Shown here: piece after piece, positions 8,227 through 15,819 of the stretch
How positions within the stretch are numbered: position 1 is the first letter of the stretch
Layout of the letters: every line of letters starts with the position of its first letter
From: Rathayibacter sp. VKM Ac-2804
GTDB lineage: Bacteria; Actinomycetota; Actinomycetes; Actinomycetales; Microbacteriaceae
Direction of reading: 5' to 3'
DNA: 64,000 bases
NCBI RefSeq assembly: GCF_009866655.1
Contig: NZ_CP047420.1
Coordinates: 496,001-560,000, forward strand
Notes under the pieces: generated by a model
What the model saw: the letters and a program-made list of their open reading frames with translations, nothing else
Told to the model about the DNA's origin: nothing
The model's database searches: none
Program-made: the position numbers and the translations under genes

Positions 8227-8246
8227 CCCGGCGCGCCGCTCGGAGA

Positions 8247-8268
8247 GGTGAACAGCCGGTGAACGCCC
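8247..8268 (-). promoter_or_regulatory. PHO-box-like direct repeat (PhoP site) before the PiT operon
   Basis: GGTGAAC occurs at 8247-8253 and again at 8258-8264, exactly 11 bp apart start to start. On the complementary strand this reads GTTCACC-N4-GTTCACC. Direct 11-bp units of GTTCACC are the known core of PhoP-binding PHO boxes in Streptomyces. Its place 50-70 bp ahead of a phosphate transporter makes phosphate-dependent control likely. Confidence 0.65.
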
Positions 8269-8314
8269 CGGCGATCGCTTCCGAGCGGCCCGTGCGGGCG
8301 GGAGGATCTCCTCC

Positions 8315-9526
8315 GTGGATCCCTTCATCCTTCTCGCGCTCGTCATCGTCACCGCCCTGGCGTTCGACTTCACCAACGGCTTCCACGACACGGCGAACGC
8401 GATGGCCACGTCCATCGCGACCGGCGCGTTGAAGCCGAAGGTGGCCGTCACCCTCTCCGCCGTCCTCAACCTGGTCGGCGCGTTCCTCAGCATCGAGGTG
8501 GCGCTGACCGTCACCAACGCGGTCGTCAAGATCCAGGACTCCAGTGGCGCGCCCGATCCGGCGCTGCTCGAGGGCGGCGGTTCGGCGCTGCTGCTGATCG
8601 TGCTCGCCGGCCTGATCGGCGGCATCGTCTGGAACCTGCTCACCTGGCTGCTCGGCCTGCCCTCGAGCTCGTCGCACGCGCTCTTCGGCGGCCTGATCGG
8701 CTCGGCGCTCGCCGGCCTCGGCCTCAACGGCGTCAACTGGGCGGGCGACGGCTCGAAGCTCGACGGCGTCGTCGGCAAGGTGATCCTGCCCGCGCTGATG
8801 TCCCCGGTGCTCGCCGGCGCGGTCGCCGCGATCGGCACCTGGCTCGTCTTCCGCGTGATCGGCAACCTGGCCGACCGCCGCATCCACCGCGGCTTCCGGA
8901 TCGGCCAGATCGGCAGCGCCTCGCTCGTCTCGCTCGCGCACGGCACCAACGACGCGCAGAAGACCATGGGCGTCATCACCCTCGCGCTGATCGCGGCCGG
9001 TGGCTGGAGCGACACCGAGTCGGTGCCGTTCTGGGTCAAGCTCAGCTGCGCGCTCGCCATCTCGCTCGGCACCTACATCGGCGGCTGGCGGATCATCCGC
9101 ACCGTCGGCAAGGGCCTCGTCGAGATCGACACCCCGCAGGGCATGGCCGCCGAGAGCGCCTCCGCCGCGGTCATCCTCGCCTCCAGCCACCTCGGCTTCG
9201 CCCTCTCGACCACGCACGTCGCGACCGGCTCGATCCTCGGCTCCGGCGTCGGCCGGCCCGGCGCGCAGGTCCGCTGGCGCGTCGCTCTCCGGATGGTGAT
9301 CGCCTGGGTGATCACGCTCCCCGCCGCCGCCCTGATGGGCGCCGTGATGTGGTGGATCGGCCACCTGGTCGGCGGGGCCGCGGGCGGCATCCTGATGACC
9401 GCCGTGCTCGTCGCCGTCGCCGTCTTCATCTACGTCCGCTCGCGCCGCGACAGCATCGGCGCCCACAACGTCAACGACGAGTGGTCGGACGCGGGCACCG
9501 CGGCCAAGCAGACCGCCGGCGTCTAG
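8315..9526 (+). CDS. pit: Low-affinity inorganic phosphate transporter, PiT family
   Basis: A 403-residue membrane protein with about ten hydrophobic segments. It carries both PiT signature copies: FDFTNGFHDTANA near residue 18-28 and AHGTNDAQKTMG in the second half. PiT proteins import metal-phosphate with protons. Translation starts at GTG 8315 behind GGAGG. It heads an apparent operon with a small membrane protein and a DUF3349 protein, the same order as pitA-Rv0544c-Rv0543c in Mycobacterium tuberculosis. A PHO-box-like repeat lies upstream. Confidence 0.93.
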   Translation: MDPFILLALVIVTALAFDFTNGFHDTANAMATSIATGALKPKVAVTLSAVLNLVGAFLSIEVALTVTNAVVKIQDSSGAPDPALLEGGGSALLLIVLAGLIGGIVWNLLTWLLGLPSSSSHALFGGLIGSALAGLGLNGVNWAGDGSKLDGVVGKVILPALMSPVLAGAVAAIGTWLVFRVIGNLADRRIHRGFRIGQIGSASLVSLAHGTNDAQKTMGVITLALIAAGGWSDTESVPFWVKLSCALAISLGTYIGGWRIIRTVGKGLVEIDTPQGMAAESASAAVILASSHLGFALSTTHVATGSILGSGVGRPGAQVRWRVALRMVIAWVITLPAAALMGAVMWWIGHLVGGAAGGILMTAVLVAVAVFIYVRSRRDSIGAHNVNDEWSDAGTAAKQTAGV

Positions 9527-9554
9527 CCCACCACCGACTCGGAAGGACCGATCC

Positions 9555-9854
9555 GTGCTCTCCCTCTTCTTCAGCGCCGCCGGCCAGGTGGCGGTCGTCG
9601 CCCTGATCCTCGGGGCCGGTCTGCCGGTGCTCTTCGCCGTCGGCGTCCGCTCGTTCGCCCTCGCCGACGGATCCACCGGCACGGCACCGGCCCCCGGCGG
9701 CCTGCCCGCGCCGCTGCTCCGCGCGCTCGGCGTGCTCTGCTTCGTGCTCGTGGTGGGCGCCGTGGCCGTCGGCCTCAGCGTCATCATCGCCACGGGCCTC
9801 GGCCAGGCCGTGAGCTTCGAGCACGTCTTCCCGACGTTCGTCCCCAAGGGCTGA
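9555..9854 (+). CDS. Small membrane protein of the pit operon
   Basis: A 99-residue protein from GTG 9555, preceded by GGAAGGA. Two hydrophobic segments (about residues 8-30 and 57-83) are separated by a short Ser/Pro/Gly-rich loop. It has no enzymatic motif. It lies 28 bp after the phosphate transporter and 2 bp before the DUF3349 gene. It matches in position and topology the small membrane protein found after pitA in mycobacteria, so a partner or accessory role in phosphate transport is plausible but unproven. Confidence 0.75.
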   Translation: MLSLFFSAAGQVAVVALILGAGLPVLFAVGVRSFALADGSTGTAPAPGGLPAPLLRALGVLCFVLVVGAVAVGLSVIIATGLGQAVSFEHVFPTFVPKG

Positions 9855-9856
9855 GC

Positions 9857-10525
9857 ATGGCGGCGACCGACCCGGCAGCGCCCGACTCCGCTCCCGCGGA
9901 CGGCGTCGTGGCGCGGGTGGTCAGCTGGCTCCGGGCGGGCTACCCCTCCGGGGTGCCCGAGACCGACTACGTGCCGCTGCTCGGCCTCCTCCAGCGCAGC
10001 CTGACCCGCGACGAGCTGGAGCAGGTCGTCCGGCAGCTGCTCTCCGACGCCGTGCGCGCCGACGCCGCGGGCGAGGAGTTCTCGGCGGCCCGGATGCGCG
10101 CCCGCATCGAGGAGACGCTGCTCGGGCCCGCGCTGCCCGAGGACCTCGTCCGGGTCTCGGCCCGGCTCGCGAGCGCGGGCTGGCCGCTGGCCCGCCCGGA
10201 GGAGCTCGCGGAGCCGGAGCGCCCGGCCTCCGAGCGCGCGGGACTCGTCACCCGCGTCGTCCGCTGGCTGCGCGCAGGCTACCCCTCGGGGCTGCCCGAG
10301 CAGGACTTCGTGCCGCTGCTCGCGCTGCTGCGCCGCCGGCTCTCCGACGAGGAGGTCGCGGAGGTCGCGGCCCGCCTCGCCGCGGAGGGCGGGCTGGCCA
10401 CGAGCCGCGTCGACGTCGGCACGGCGATCGCCGGGGTCACCTCGGAGCTGCCGTCCGACGCGGACATCGAGCGGGTCCGGCTCTCGCTGGCCGAGCACGG
10501 CTGGCCGGAGGAGCTCGCGAGCTGA
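9857..10525 (+). CDS. Protein with two DUF3349 domains
   Basis: A 222-residue soluble protein built from two homologous halves. Each half starts with (V/T)RVV-x-WLRAGYPSG-(V/L)-PE-x-D-(Y/F)-VPLL (residues about 14 and 133) and contains an all-helical domain ending near residues 115 and 222. This is the DUF3349 family, typified by Rv0543c of M. tuberculosis, which is single-domain. The doubled form suggests an internal duplication. It is last in the pit operon, 2 bp from the previous stop. Its biochemical role is unknown. Confidence 0.8.
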   Translation: MAATDPAAPDSAPADGVVARVVSWLRAGYPSGVPETDYVPLLGLLQRSLTRDELEQVVRQLLSDAVRADAAGEEFSAARMRARIEETLLGPALPEDLVRVSARLASAGWPLARPEELAEPERPASERAGLVTRVVRWLRAGYPSGLPEQDFVPLLALLRRRLSDEEVAEVAARLAAEGGLATSRVDVGTAIAGVTSELPSDADIERVRLSLAEHGWPEELAS

Positions 10526-10544
10526 GCGGCCCGGTGCAGGCCCC

Positions 10545-11330
10545 TCAGGCCAGCAGCACGCGGTGCGGGTAGGGGTCGTGGCTGAAGCAGAGGATGATCC
10601 CCGCGGCCTCGAGGCGCTCCAGCTCGAGCGACGTGCGGTGGTGCGCCTCCGCGTGGTGGCTGATCAGCCGGGGGAGGAAGCGCAGCCGGTCGGACCAGGT
10701 CAGGAACTCGCGGCCCCAGGCCGCGTCGCCGGCCAGCAGCACGCGGCCCTCGACCAGAGCGCCGAGGTGGCCGCTCGCGTGCCCGGGCAGCGGGGCGATC
10801 ACGAAGCGGCCGTCGCCGAAGAGGTCGTAGCCGGCGACGCCGCTGGGAGTCGTCGCCACCGGCTGGTCGTCGACGAGCGTCGCCGTGTCCGCCCAGGTCG
10901 GGATCAGCGCCGCGAACACGCCGTCGGTGATCCGGCTCCGCTCGATCGTCGCGAGCTGCCCGCGCGAGAGCACGAGCGTCGCGTCGGGGAACCAGCGCAG
11001 GCCTCCGACGTGGTCGGGGTGCAGGTGCGAGAGCACGACCGTGTCGATGTCGGACGGCGCGAGGCCGAGGGCCGCGAGCCGCCGGTCGATCGTCTCGTCG
11101 GCGCCGACACGGGCCGGGAGGATCCGCCGGTAGAGCGCGCCGACCGCGCCGGTGCCGCGCAGCGTCGGCGGGTAGCCGGTGTCGAAGAGCACGCGCCGGC
11201 CGCTCGGGTGCGTGTAGAGGAAGGCGGCGGAGGGGAAGGTGCGGCGGGCCGGATCGCCGCCGCGGAAGACGCGCGAGAGCGGGAAGCTCGTCTCGCCGCA
11301 GGCGAACACCTGGAGGCGCGGCTCACTCAT
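10545..11330 (-). CDS. MBL-fold metallo-hydrolase
   Basis: A 261-residue metallo-beta-lactamase-fold protein. The metal motif SHLHPDHVGG (HxHxDH) is in the centre; GHASGH and LLAGDAAW supply the later ligands. Sequence type is closer to lactonase/quorum-quenching-like or glyoxalase-II-like hydrolases than to beta-lactamases; the substrate is unknown. It ends a minus-strand group in which its start overlaps the reductase stop by 8 bp and that gene overlaps the glycosyltransferase. It is therefore likely to act in the same pathway. Confidence 0.8.
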   Translation of the reverse strand: MSEPRLQVFACGETSFPLSRVFRGGDPARRTFPSAAFLYTHPSGRRVLFDTGYPPTLRGTGAVGALYRRILPARVGADETIDRRLAALGLAPSDIDTVVLSHLHPDHVGGLRWFPDATLVLSRGQLATIERSRITDGVFAALIPTWADTATLVDDQPVATTPSGVAGYDLFGDGRFVIAPLPGHASGHLGALVEGRVLLAGDAAWGREFLTWSDRLRFLPRLISHHAEAHHRTSLELERLEAAGIILCFSHDPYPHRVLLA

Positions 11331-12351
11331 GCGCGCTCCGGTAGTGCTCGCCGACCGTCCGCAGGCCGTCCGCGAGCGGCACGCGCGGCGCGTAGCCGAG
11401 CTCGGCGCGCGCCCGCGAGATGTCGAGCGTCTGCGCGTAGGCGAGCGTCGCGACCGTGTAGCGGGTGAACGGCGGCTCCGCGCCGCCCGGGAGCGCCGCG
11501 TACACGCGCTCGAGGACGACCGCGAGCGCGCTGAGCACCCCCAGGTCCACCGTCAGGTAGCGCGGCTCCTCGCCCGACGCCTCGAAGAAGCGGTCGAGCA
11601 GGTCGCCGAGCGGGGCCGGCTCGCCGTTGGTGATGTTGTAGACGCCGCCGGCTGCGACCGGGGCGTCGGCGGCGAGTCGGAGTGCGAGGGCCGCGTTCTC
11701 GACGCAGGTGATGTCGACCGGGTTGCGTCCGCCGTCGAAGAGCGGGACGCCGCGGCGCCGGCTCGCCGCGACGAACCGCGGGATCAGGCTCGGGTCGCCG
11801 ACGCCGATCAGCCCGCGGGGCCGCAGGATCACCAGCTCCGGGATCCGGCCGGCGGCGTGCGCCTCCTGCAGCAGCCGCTCGGCGGCGATCTTGCTGCGGA
11901 TGTAGAGGCTCATCCGGTTGCCGGTGTCGACGTCCTCCTCGCGGATGCCGAGCCGGTGGCGCCGGGCGGAGTAGATGCTCGGCGAGGAGACGAAGACGAT
12001 CCGGCGGATCCCGCAGCGCTCGGCGAGGTCGATCATCGCCGCGGTGCCCGCGACGTTCGCCGCGTGGAACTCGCGCCAGCGGCCCCACGGGCTGGAGAGG
12101 GCGGCGGCGTGCACGAGCACGTCGGCGCGGACGTCGCGGGTCGCGAGCTCGGCGAGGTCCGCCTCGATCGTCTCGGCGCCGAGGGCGGCCAGCCGGGCGA
12201 GTGCGGCGGCGTTGCGGCCGGTCGCGAGCACCTCGTCGCCGGCGGCCAGGAACTCGGCGACCGCGTGGCCGCCGAGGAAGCCGGTCGCCCCGGTGATCAG
12301 GACGCGGCGGGGCCCGGGCTGCTCAGCGGAATCCCGGGCGTCAGCGGACAT
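11323..12351 (-). CDS. NAD-dependent epimerase/dehydratase (extended SDR, 3-beta-HSD/OleD-like)
   Basis: A 342-residue extended short-chain dehydrogenase. The Rossmann loop GATGFLG is at residues 21-27, a catalytic Ser lies in VFVSSPSIY, and Tyr150/Lys154 are in YIRSK. The overall sequence resembles 3-beta-hydroxysteroid-dehydrogenase-like enzymes, which include the OleD reductase of olefin synthesis. It overlaps its neighbours on both sides by 8-11 bp, so it is translationally coupled with the glycosyltransferase upstream and the MBL hydrolase downstream. The substrate might be the product of the divergent ketoacyl synthase; this is inference. Confidence 0.82.
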   Translation of the reverse strand: MSADARDSAEQPGPRRVLITGATGFLGGHAVAEFLAAGDEVLATGRNAAALARLAALGAETIEADLAELATRDVRADVLVHAAALSSPWGRWREFHAANVAGTAAMIDLAERCGIRRIVFVSSPSIYSARRHRLGIREEDVDTGNRMSLYIRSKIAAERLLQEAHAAGRIPELVILRPRGLIGVGDPSLIPRFVAASRRRGVPLFDGGRNPVDITCVENAALALRLAADAPVAAGGVYNITNGEPAPLGDLLDRFFEASGEEPRYLTVDLGVLSALAVVLERVYAALPGGAEPPFTRYTVATLAYAQTLDISRARAELGYAPRVPLADGLRTVGEHYRSAHE

Positions 12352-13117
12352 CGACGACCTCCGCGACGCCCGCGCGGCCCCAGCGCTTGCGGCCCCAGTA
12401 CCAGAGCAGGATCCCGAGGTAGCCGAGCGCCTTGCCCTTGCGGATCGACATCCGGACGACCGCCTTCCGGTCCAGCCGCGCCTGCGCGCGCGGGATCACC
12501 CGGCAGACCTTCAGGTGCAGCTCCAGGTCCTCGTCGGTGTCGTCGATGCTCGAGCGCGGGAAGCCGCCGACCTCGAGGTAGAGGGCGGCGTCGATCGCGA
12601 GGTTCGAGCCGGCCGCCATGAACATCCGGTAGCGCTGGCCGGGCCGGCGGTAGAAGACGCCGGGGGCGTGCTCCATCAGGCGGATCATCGCCGTGCCGAT
12701 CACGCCGTCGTACCAGCGGTAGACCGGCTCGTCGGTGCGCGGCACGAGCCGGCCGCCGATGAAGCGCGCGCCGCCGGCGACGTCCGCCTTGAGCCGCGCC
12801 ACCCAGTCCGGGGCGGGCAGGCAGTCCGCGTCGGTGCGCGCGACCGTCGTGGCGCCGTGCGCGATGGCGTGGCGGAAGCCGGTGTCCGAGGCGGCTCCGG
12901 TGCCCTTCTGCGGCTCGTCGATCACGAGGACCGGACGGTCGGGCCGCCGGGTCCGGAACGCGTCGATCACCGCGCGGGAGCGGTCGGTGCTGCCGTTGTC
13001 GACGAGCAGCAGGGTGAAGCCGGGATCCGTCTGGTCGGCGAGGGCGTCGAGGGCGCCGCCGAGCAGCTTCTCCTCGTCGTAGAAGGGCACGACCACCCAG
13101 AACGCGCCACGATCCAC
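12341..13117 (-). CDS. Family 2 glycosyltransferase
   Basis: A 258-residue GT-A enzyme. GTG 13117 (VDRGAFWVVVPFYDEE) is chosen as start because AAGGGGGG precedes it; an in-frame ATG at 13171 has no ribosome-binding site. The N-terminal nucleotide-binding strand VVVPFYDEE, the VDNGSTD segment and the metal motif in ARTDADCLP are present. Members use NDP-sugars to glycosylate lipids or polysaccharides. There is no clear membrane span except weak C-terminal hydrophobicity. It is first of three overlapping minus-strand genes and divergent from the ketoacyl synthase. Confidence 0.82.
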   Translation of the reverse strand: MDRGAFWVVVPFYDEEKLLGGALDALADQTDPGFTLLLVDNGSTDRSRAVIDAFRTRRPDRPVLVIDEPQKGTGAASDTGFRHAIAHGATTVARTDADCLPAPDWVARLKADVAGGARFIGGRLVPRTDEPVYRWYDGVIGTAMIRLMEHAPGVFYRRPGQRYRMFMAAGSNLAIDAALYLEVGGFPRSSIDDTDEDLELHLKVCRVIPRAQARLDRKAVVRMSIRKGKALGYLGILLWYWGRKRWGRAGVAEVVDVR

Positions 13118-13188
13118 GCCAGACCCCCCTTCCGTCCCGCCGGAGCCTAGCGCGAGCACGGGCGGCGTCATCGGCGCTATACAGGACC

Positions 13189-14175
13189 GTGGCCGCTGCG
13201 ATCCCGCTCCTCCTGCCCGTGCGCGTGCTCGGCACCGGCGAGGCCCTGCCCGCGCGCGTGGTCCCGACCGGCGAGGTCGCCGCGCTCTGCGGGATCGACG
13301 CCGGCGAGGCGGCGCGCCGCTCCGGAGTCCTCACCCGGCACTGGCTCGCCGACGACGAGGACCCGCTCGAGCTCGGCCTGCTCGCCGCCCGGCGGGCGCT
13401 GGCCGCGGCGGGGATCGACGCGCGCGACGTCGACGTCGTGCTGAACGCCTCCGGAACCCAGCTGCAGGCGATCCCGGACGGCGGCGCGCTGATCGCCGCA
13501 GGCCTCGGCCTCGAGGACGTCTCGGCCTACAGCCTCAACGCGACCTGCCTCTCGTTCCTCTTCGCGCTGCAGGAAGCCGGCTTCCTGCTCGCGACCGGCC
13601 GCGCCGAGCGGGTGCTCGTCGTCTCGACCGAGGGCGGCAGCCGCGGCATCGACCTCCGCCAGCCCGAGAGCGCGCTGCTCTTCGGTGACGCGGCGGCCGC
13701 CGTCGTCCTCGGTCGGGCCGATCGGCCGGAGCAGGGCATCGTCACCTCGCGCTTCGAGACCCGCCCGAGCGGCGTCCGGCACGCCGAGATCCGCGGCTTC
13801 GGCTCGCGCATCCGGATCGAGGACGCCCCGGGGCGTCTCGACGACTTCCGCTTCGACATGCACGGCGGCGCGCTGCTCGTGGACGCCCTGCGGCACTTCC
13901 CGGCCTTCCTCGAGCGCGTGCGGCCCGGCCTGGGCGCGGGCCTGCCGGGCGTCGACCGCGTCGTGCCGCACCAGACCAGCAAGGCGGGCCTGGAGGGCAT
14001 GGCGCGGCTCTGGGGTCGCGAGCGGATGGTGATCACCCTGCCCGAGGTCGGCAACACGATCGGCGCGGCGATCCCGCTCGCCCTGCACCGCGCCCGCGTC
14101 CAGGAGGGCGAGTCGGTGCTTCTGGTCGGCACCGGCGCGGGCACGCACTACGGAGCGGTGATCCTGCAGGCCTGA
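13189..14175 (+). CDS. 3-oxoacyl-ACP synthase III-like (KAS III) protein
   Basis: A 328-residue thiolase-fold condensing enzyme with an intact Cys-His-Asn triad: C120 in NATCLSFL, H261 in VPHQTS, and N289 in EVGNTIGAA. KAS III enzymes condense an acyl-CoA with malonyl-ACP or another acyl-CoA. It is less like housekeeping FabH than like stand-alone secondary-metabolism or OleA-type enzymes. Start GTG 13189 lies only 6 bp behind a TATACA box (13178-13183), so the transcript may be leaderless. It is divergent from a glycosyltransferase-reductase-hydrolase group. Confidence 0.82.
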   Translation: MAAAIPLLLPVRVLGTGEALPARVVPTGEVAALCGIDAGEAARRSGVLTRHWLADDEDPLELGLLAARRALAAAGIDARDVDVVLNASGTQLQAIPDGGALIAAGLGLEDVSAYSLNATCLSFLFALQEAGFLLATGRAERVLVVSTEGGSRGIDLRQPESALLFGDAAAAVVLGRADRPEQGIVTSRFETRPSGVRHAEIRGFGSRIRIEDAPGRLDDFRFDMHGGALLVDALRHFPAFLERVRPGLGAGLPGVDRVVPHQTSKAGLEGMARLWGRERMVITLPEVGNTIGAAIPLALHRARVQEGESVLLVGTGAGTHYGAVILQA

Positions 14176-14212
14176 GAACGGTCGGATCGAGCGCTCACCA
14201 GGCCTGCCCCGC

Positions 14213-14608
14213 TCACCACGTGCTGACGGTCGTGCGGGTGATCACCCACTCGTCGCCGACCGGCACCAGCCGGCTGGTGAGCTGCAGCCGCCAGGTGGCA
14301 TGCAGCGAGCCGATCGTCGCCTCGGTCAGCGTGCGTGAGACGAGCACCGGATGCGCTGCCGTGCCGGAGACCGCGCTCTCGACGTGGTCGATCGCGTGGT
14401 ACTCCTTCAGGCCCTCGGCGATGTCGTCCATCCAGTCGAGCTTCGACTGCACGAGCCCGGTCGGGTGCTCGATCACGAAGCGGGTGTCGAGCAGTGCGTC
14501 GAGCACGGGGAGGTCGACGAACACCAGCGCGTCGAAGAGCTCGTCGTGCGCGTCGCGGGGCTCGGCCTCGCCCGGTGTCATGGCGCCCGGTGTCATGTCC
14601 TCCGGCAT
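14213..14608 (-). CDS. NTF2-like (SnoaL/DUF4440-type) protein
   Basis: A 131-residue protein with the cone-shaped NTF2-like pattern: an N-terminal helix (HDELFDALVFVDLPVLDALL), a short strand FVIEHPTG, then alternating strands ending in WVITRTTVSTW. Such proteins are small hydrolases, isomerases or binding proteins; no catalytic set is evident. Its ATG overlaps the stop of the LacI gene (TGATG), so it is coupled to the regulator and may bind the inducing sugar or be incidental. It is otherwise convergent with the ketoacyl synthase gene. Confidence 0.65.
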   Translation of the reverse strand: MPEDMTPGAMTPGEAEPRDAHDELFDALVFVDLPVLDALLDTRFVIEHPTGLVQSKLDWMDDIAEGLKEYHAIDHVESAVSGTAAHPVLVSRTLTEATIGSLHATWRLQLTSRLVPVGDEWVITRTTVSTW

Positions 14609-15621
14609 CACGGCGTCCTCCGCATCGAGGGCGGCGCGGTCGTCGCGCGGCGCACCAGCTGGGTCGGCAGCTGCACGTGCAGCGAGGGGGGAGTTCCGCC
14701 CGCCATCAGCGTGATCAGCATCTCGGCCGCCGTCGCGCCGAGCGTCTGCATCGGCTGGCGGATCGTCGTCAGCGGCGGATCGAAGCGGGCCGCCTCCGGC
14801 ACGTCGTCGAAGCCGACCACCGAGAGGTCGCGCGGCACGTCGAGCCCGAGGTGCGCGGCCGTCTCGATGATCGCCAGGGCCGAGACGTCGTTCGCGGCGA
14901 AGACCGCGGTCGGCCGGTCGGCCAGGGAGAGCATCGTCGACGCCGGCAGCCGCGCCGTGTCGTGGTGGTAGCTGCCCACCCGGAGCAGGCGCTCGTCGAA
15001 CGCGATCCCCGCCTCCGACAGGCCGGCGCGGTAGCCGGCCTCGCGCAGCCGGGCCGAGCGCAGGTCGACGCGGCCGGCGACGAAGCCGATGCGCCGGTGA
15101 CCGAGGGCGACGAGGTGGCGCACCGCCTGGAGCGCGCCGCCGAAGCTGTCGGACTCGACGGTCGGCAGGTCGGCCCGGCCGGTGTGCGGGTCGACGGCGA
15201 CGAGCGGGATGTCGGACGGGGCGCTGACCACCGTCGGCGTGACCATGATCGCGCCGTCGATCAGGGTGCCGCTGAGCCGGCTGAGCGAGCGCCGCTCCCA
15301 GCCCTCCTGCTCGCCCTCGTGCGAGCCGCTGTAGGCGAGCAGGTCGAAGCGCGACCGGCGCAGCACCGAGCCGACGCCCTTGAGGATCTCGGCGCTGAAC
15401 GGCTCGAAGCCCGCGACGAGCACGCCGATCACGCCGGTGCGCCGCGAGCGCATGCTGCTCGCGACGAGGCTCGACTCGTAGCCGAGCTCGCGGACGATCT
15501 CGAGCACCCGGTTCGCCGTCGCCGGCGCGATGCCGTAGCGGCCGTTCACCGCCTTCGACACGGTCGCGACCGAGACGCCGGCGGCGGCGGCGACGTCGTG
15601 GATGGTCGGGCGGAGGCTCAT
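14608..15621 (-). CDS. LacI-family transcriptional regulator
   Basis: A 337-residue regulator starting at ATG 15621 (MSLRPTIHDVAAAAGVS). The N-terminal helix-turn-helix with hinge helix covers residues 1-60; a periplasmic-binding-protein-like ligand domain follows, including VVGFDDVPEAARF. LacI proteins bind operators as dimers and respond to sugars. It is divergent from an ABC sugar importer and GH3 gene, with palindromic words in between, so it probably represses that operon in the absence of substrate. It overlaps the NTF2-like gene by one base. Confidence 0.9.
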   Translation of the reverse strand: MSLRPTIHDVAAAAGVSVATVSKAVNGRYGIAPATANRVLEIVRELGYESSLVASSMRSRRTGVIGVLVAGFEPFSAEILKGVGSVLRRSRFDLLAYSGSHEGEQEGWERRSLSRLSGTLIDGAIMVTPTVVSAPSDIPLVAVDPHTGRADLPTVESDSFGGALQAVRHLVALGHRRIGFVAGRVDLRSARLREAGYRAGLSEAGIAFDERLLRVGSYHHDTARLPASTMLSLADRPTAVFAANDVSALAIIETAAHLGLDVPRDLSVVGFDDVPEAARFDPPLTTIRQPMQTLGATAAEMLITLMAGGTPPSLHVQLPTQLVRRATTAPPSMRRTP

Positions 15622-15689
15622 GGGCTCGACCATAGACCCCGCCGCCCCGCCCCGTGCCGACGCCGATGAGAGCGCGTTCTCGTGAAATG

Positions 15690-15712
15690 GAAAATGGTTT
15701 CGAAAACGTTTG
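15690..15712. promoter_or_regulatory. Putative LacI operator before the sugar ABC/GH3 operon
   Basis: The otherwise GC-rich intergenic region holds an AT-rich stretch with two overlapping palindromic cores, TTTCGAAA (15698-15705) and AAACGTTT (15704-15711). CG-centred palindromes of this kind are typical LacI-family half-site arrangements. It lies between the divergent LacI gene and the importer gene. The exact dimer site cannot be fixed by eye. Confidence 0.5.
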
Positions 15713-15819
15713 CCGTTCCCCGCGCCGGATCTGAGACTGAGCCTGCCCGCCCCCGGACGGGTGCACCCCGGCGCCGCTCTCCCTGGCGGCGCCTCTCAGC
15801 GAAGAGAACGGTTCGAACG

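Noticed and set aside
13118..13171. ATG 13171 as start of the glycosyltransferase
   Set aside because: No ribosome-binding site precedes it, whereas GTG 13117 has AAGGGGGG and starts at the conserved first strand.
10545..14175. Complete OleABCD olefin pathway
   Set aside because: No OleB hydrolase or OleC ligase is present in the cluster; the acyl-CoA ligase at 965-2656 is 8 kb away and pairs with another gene.
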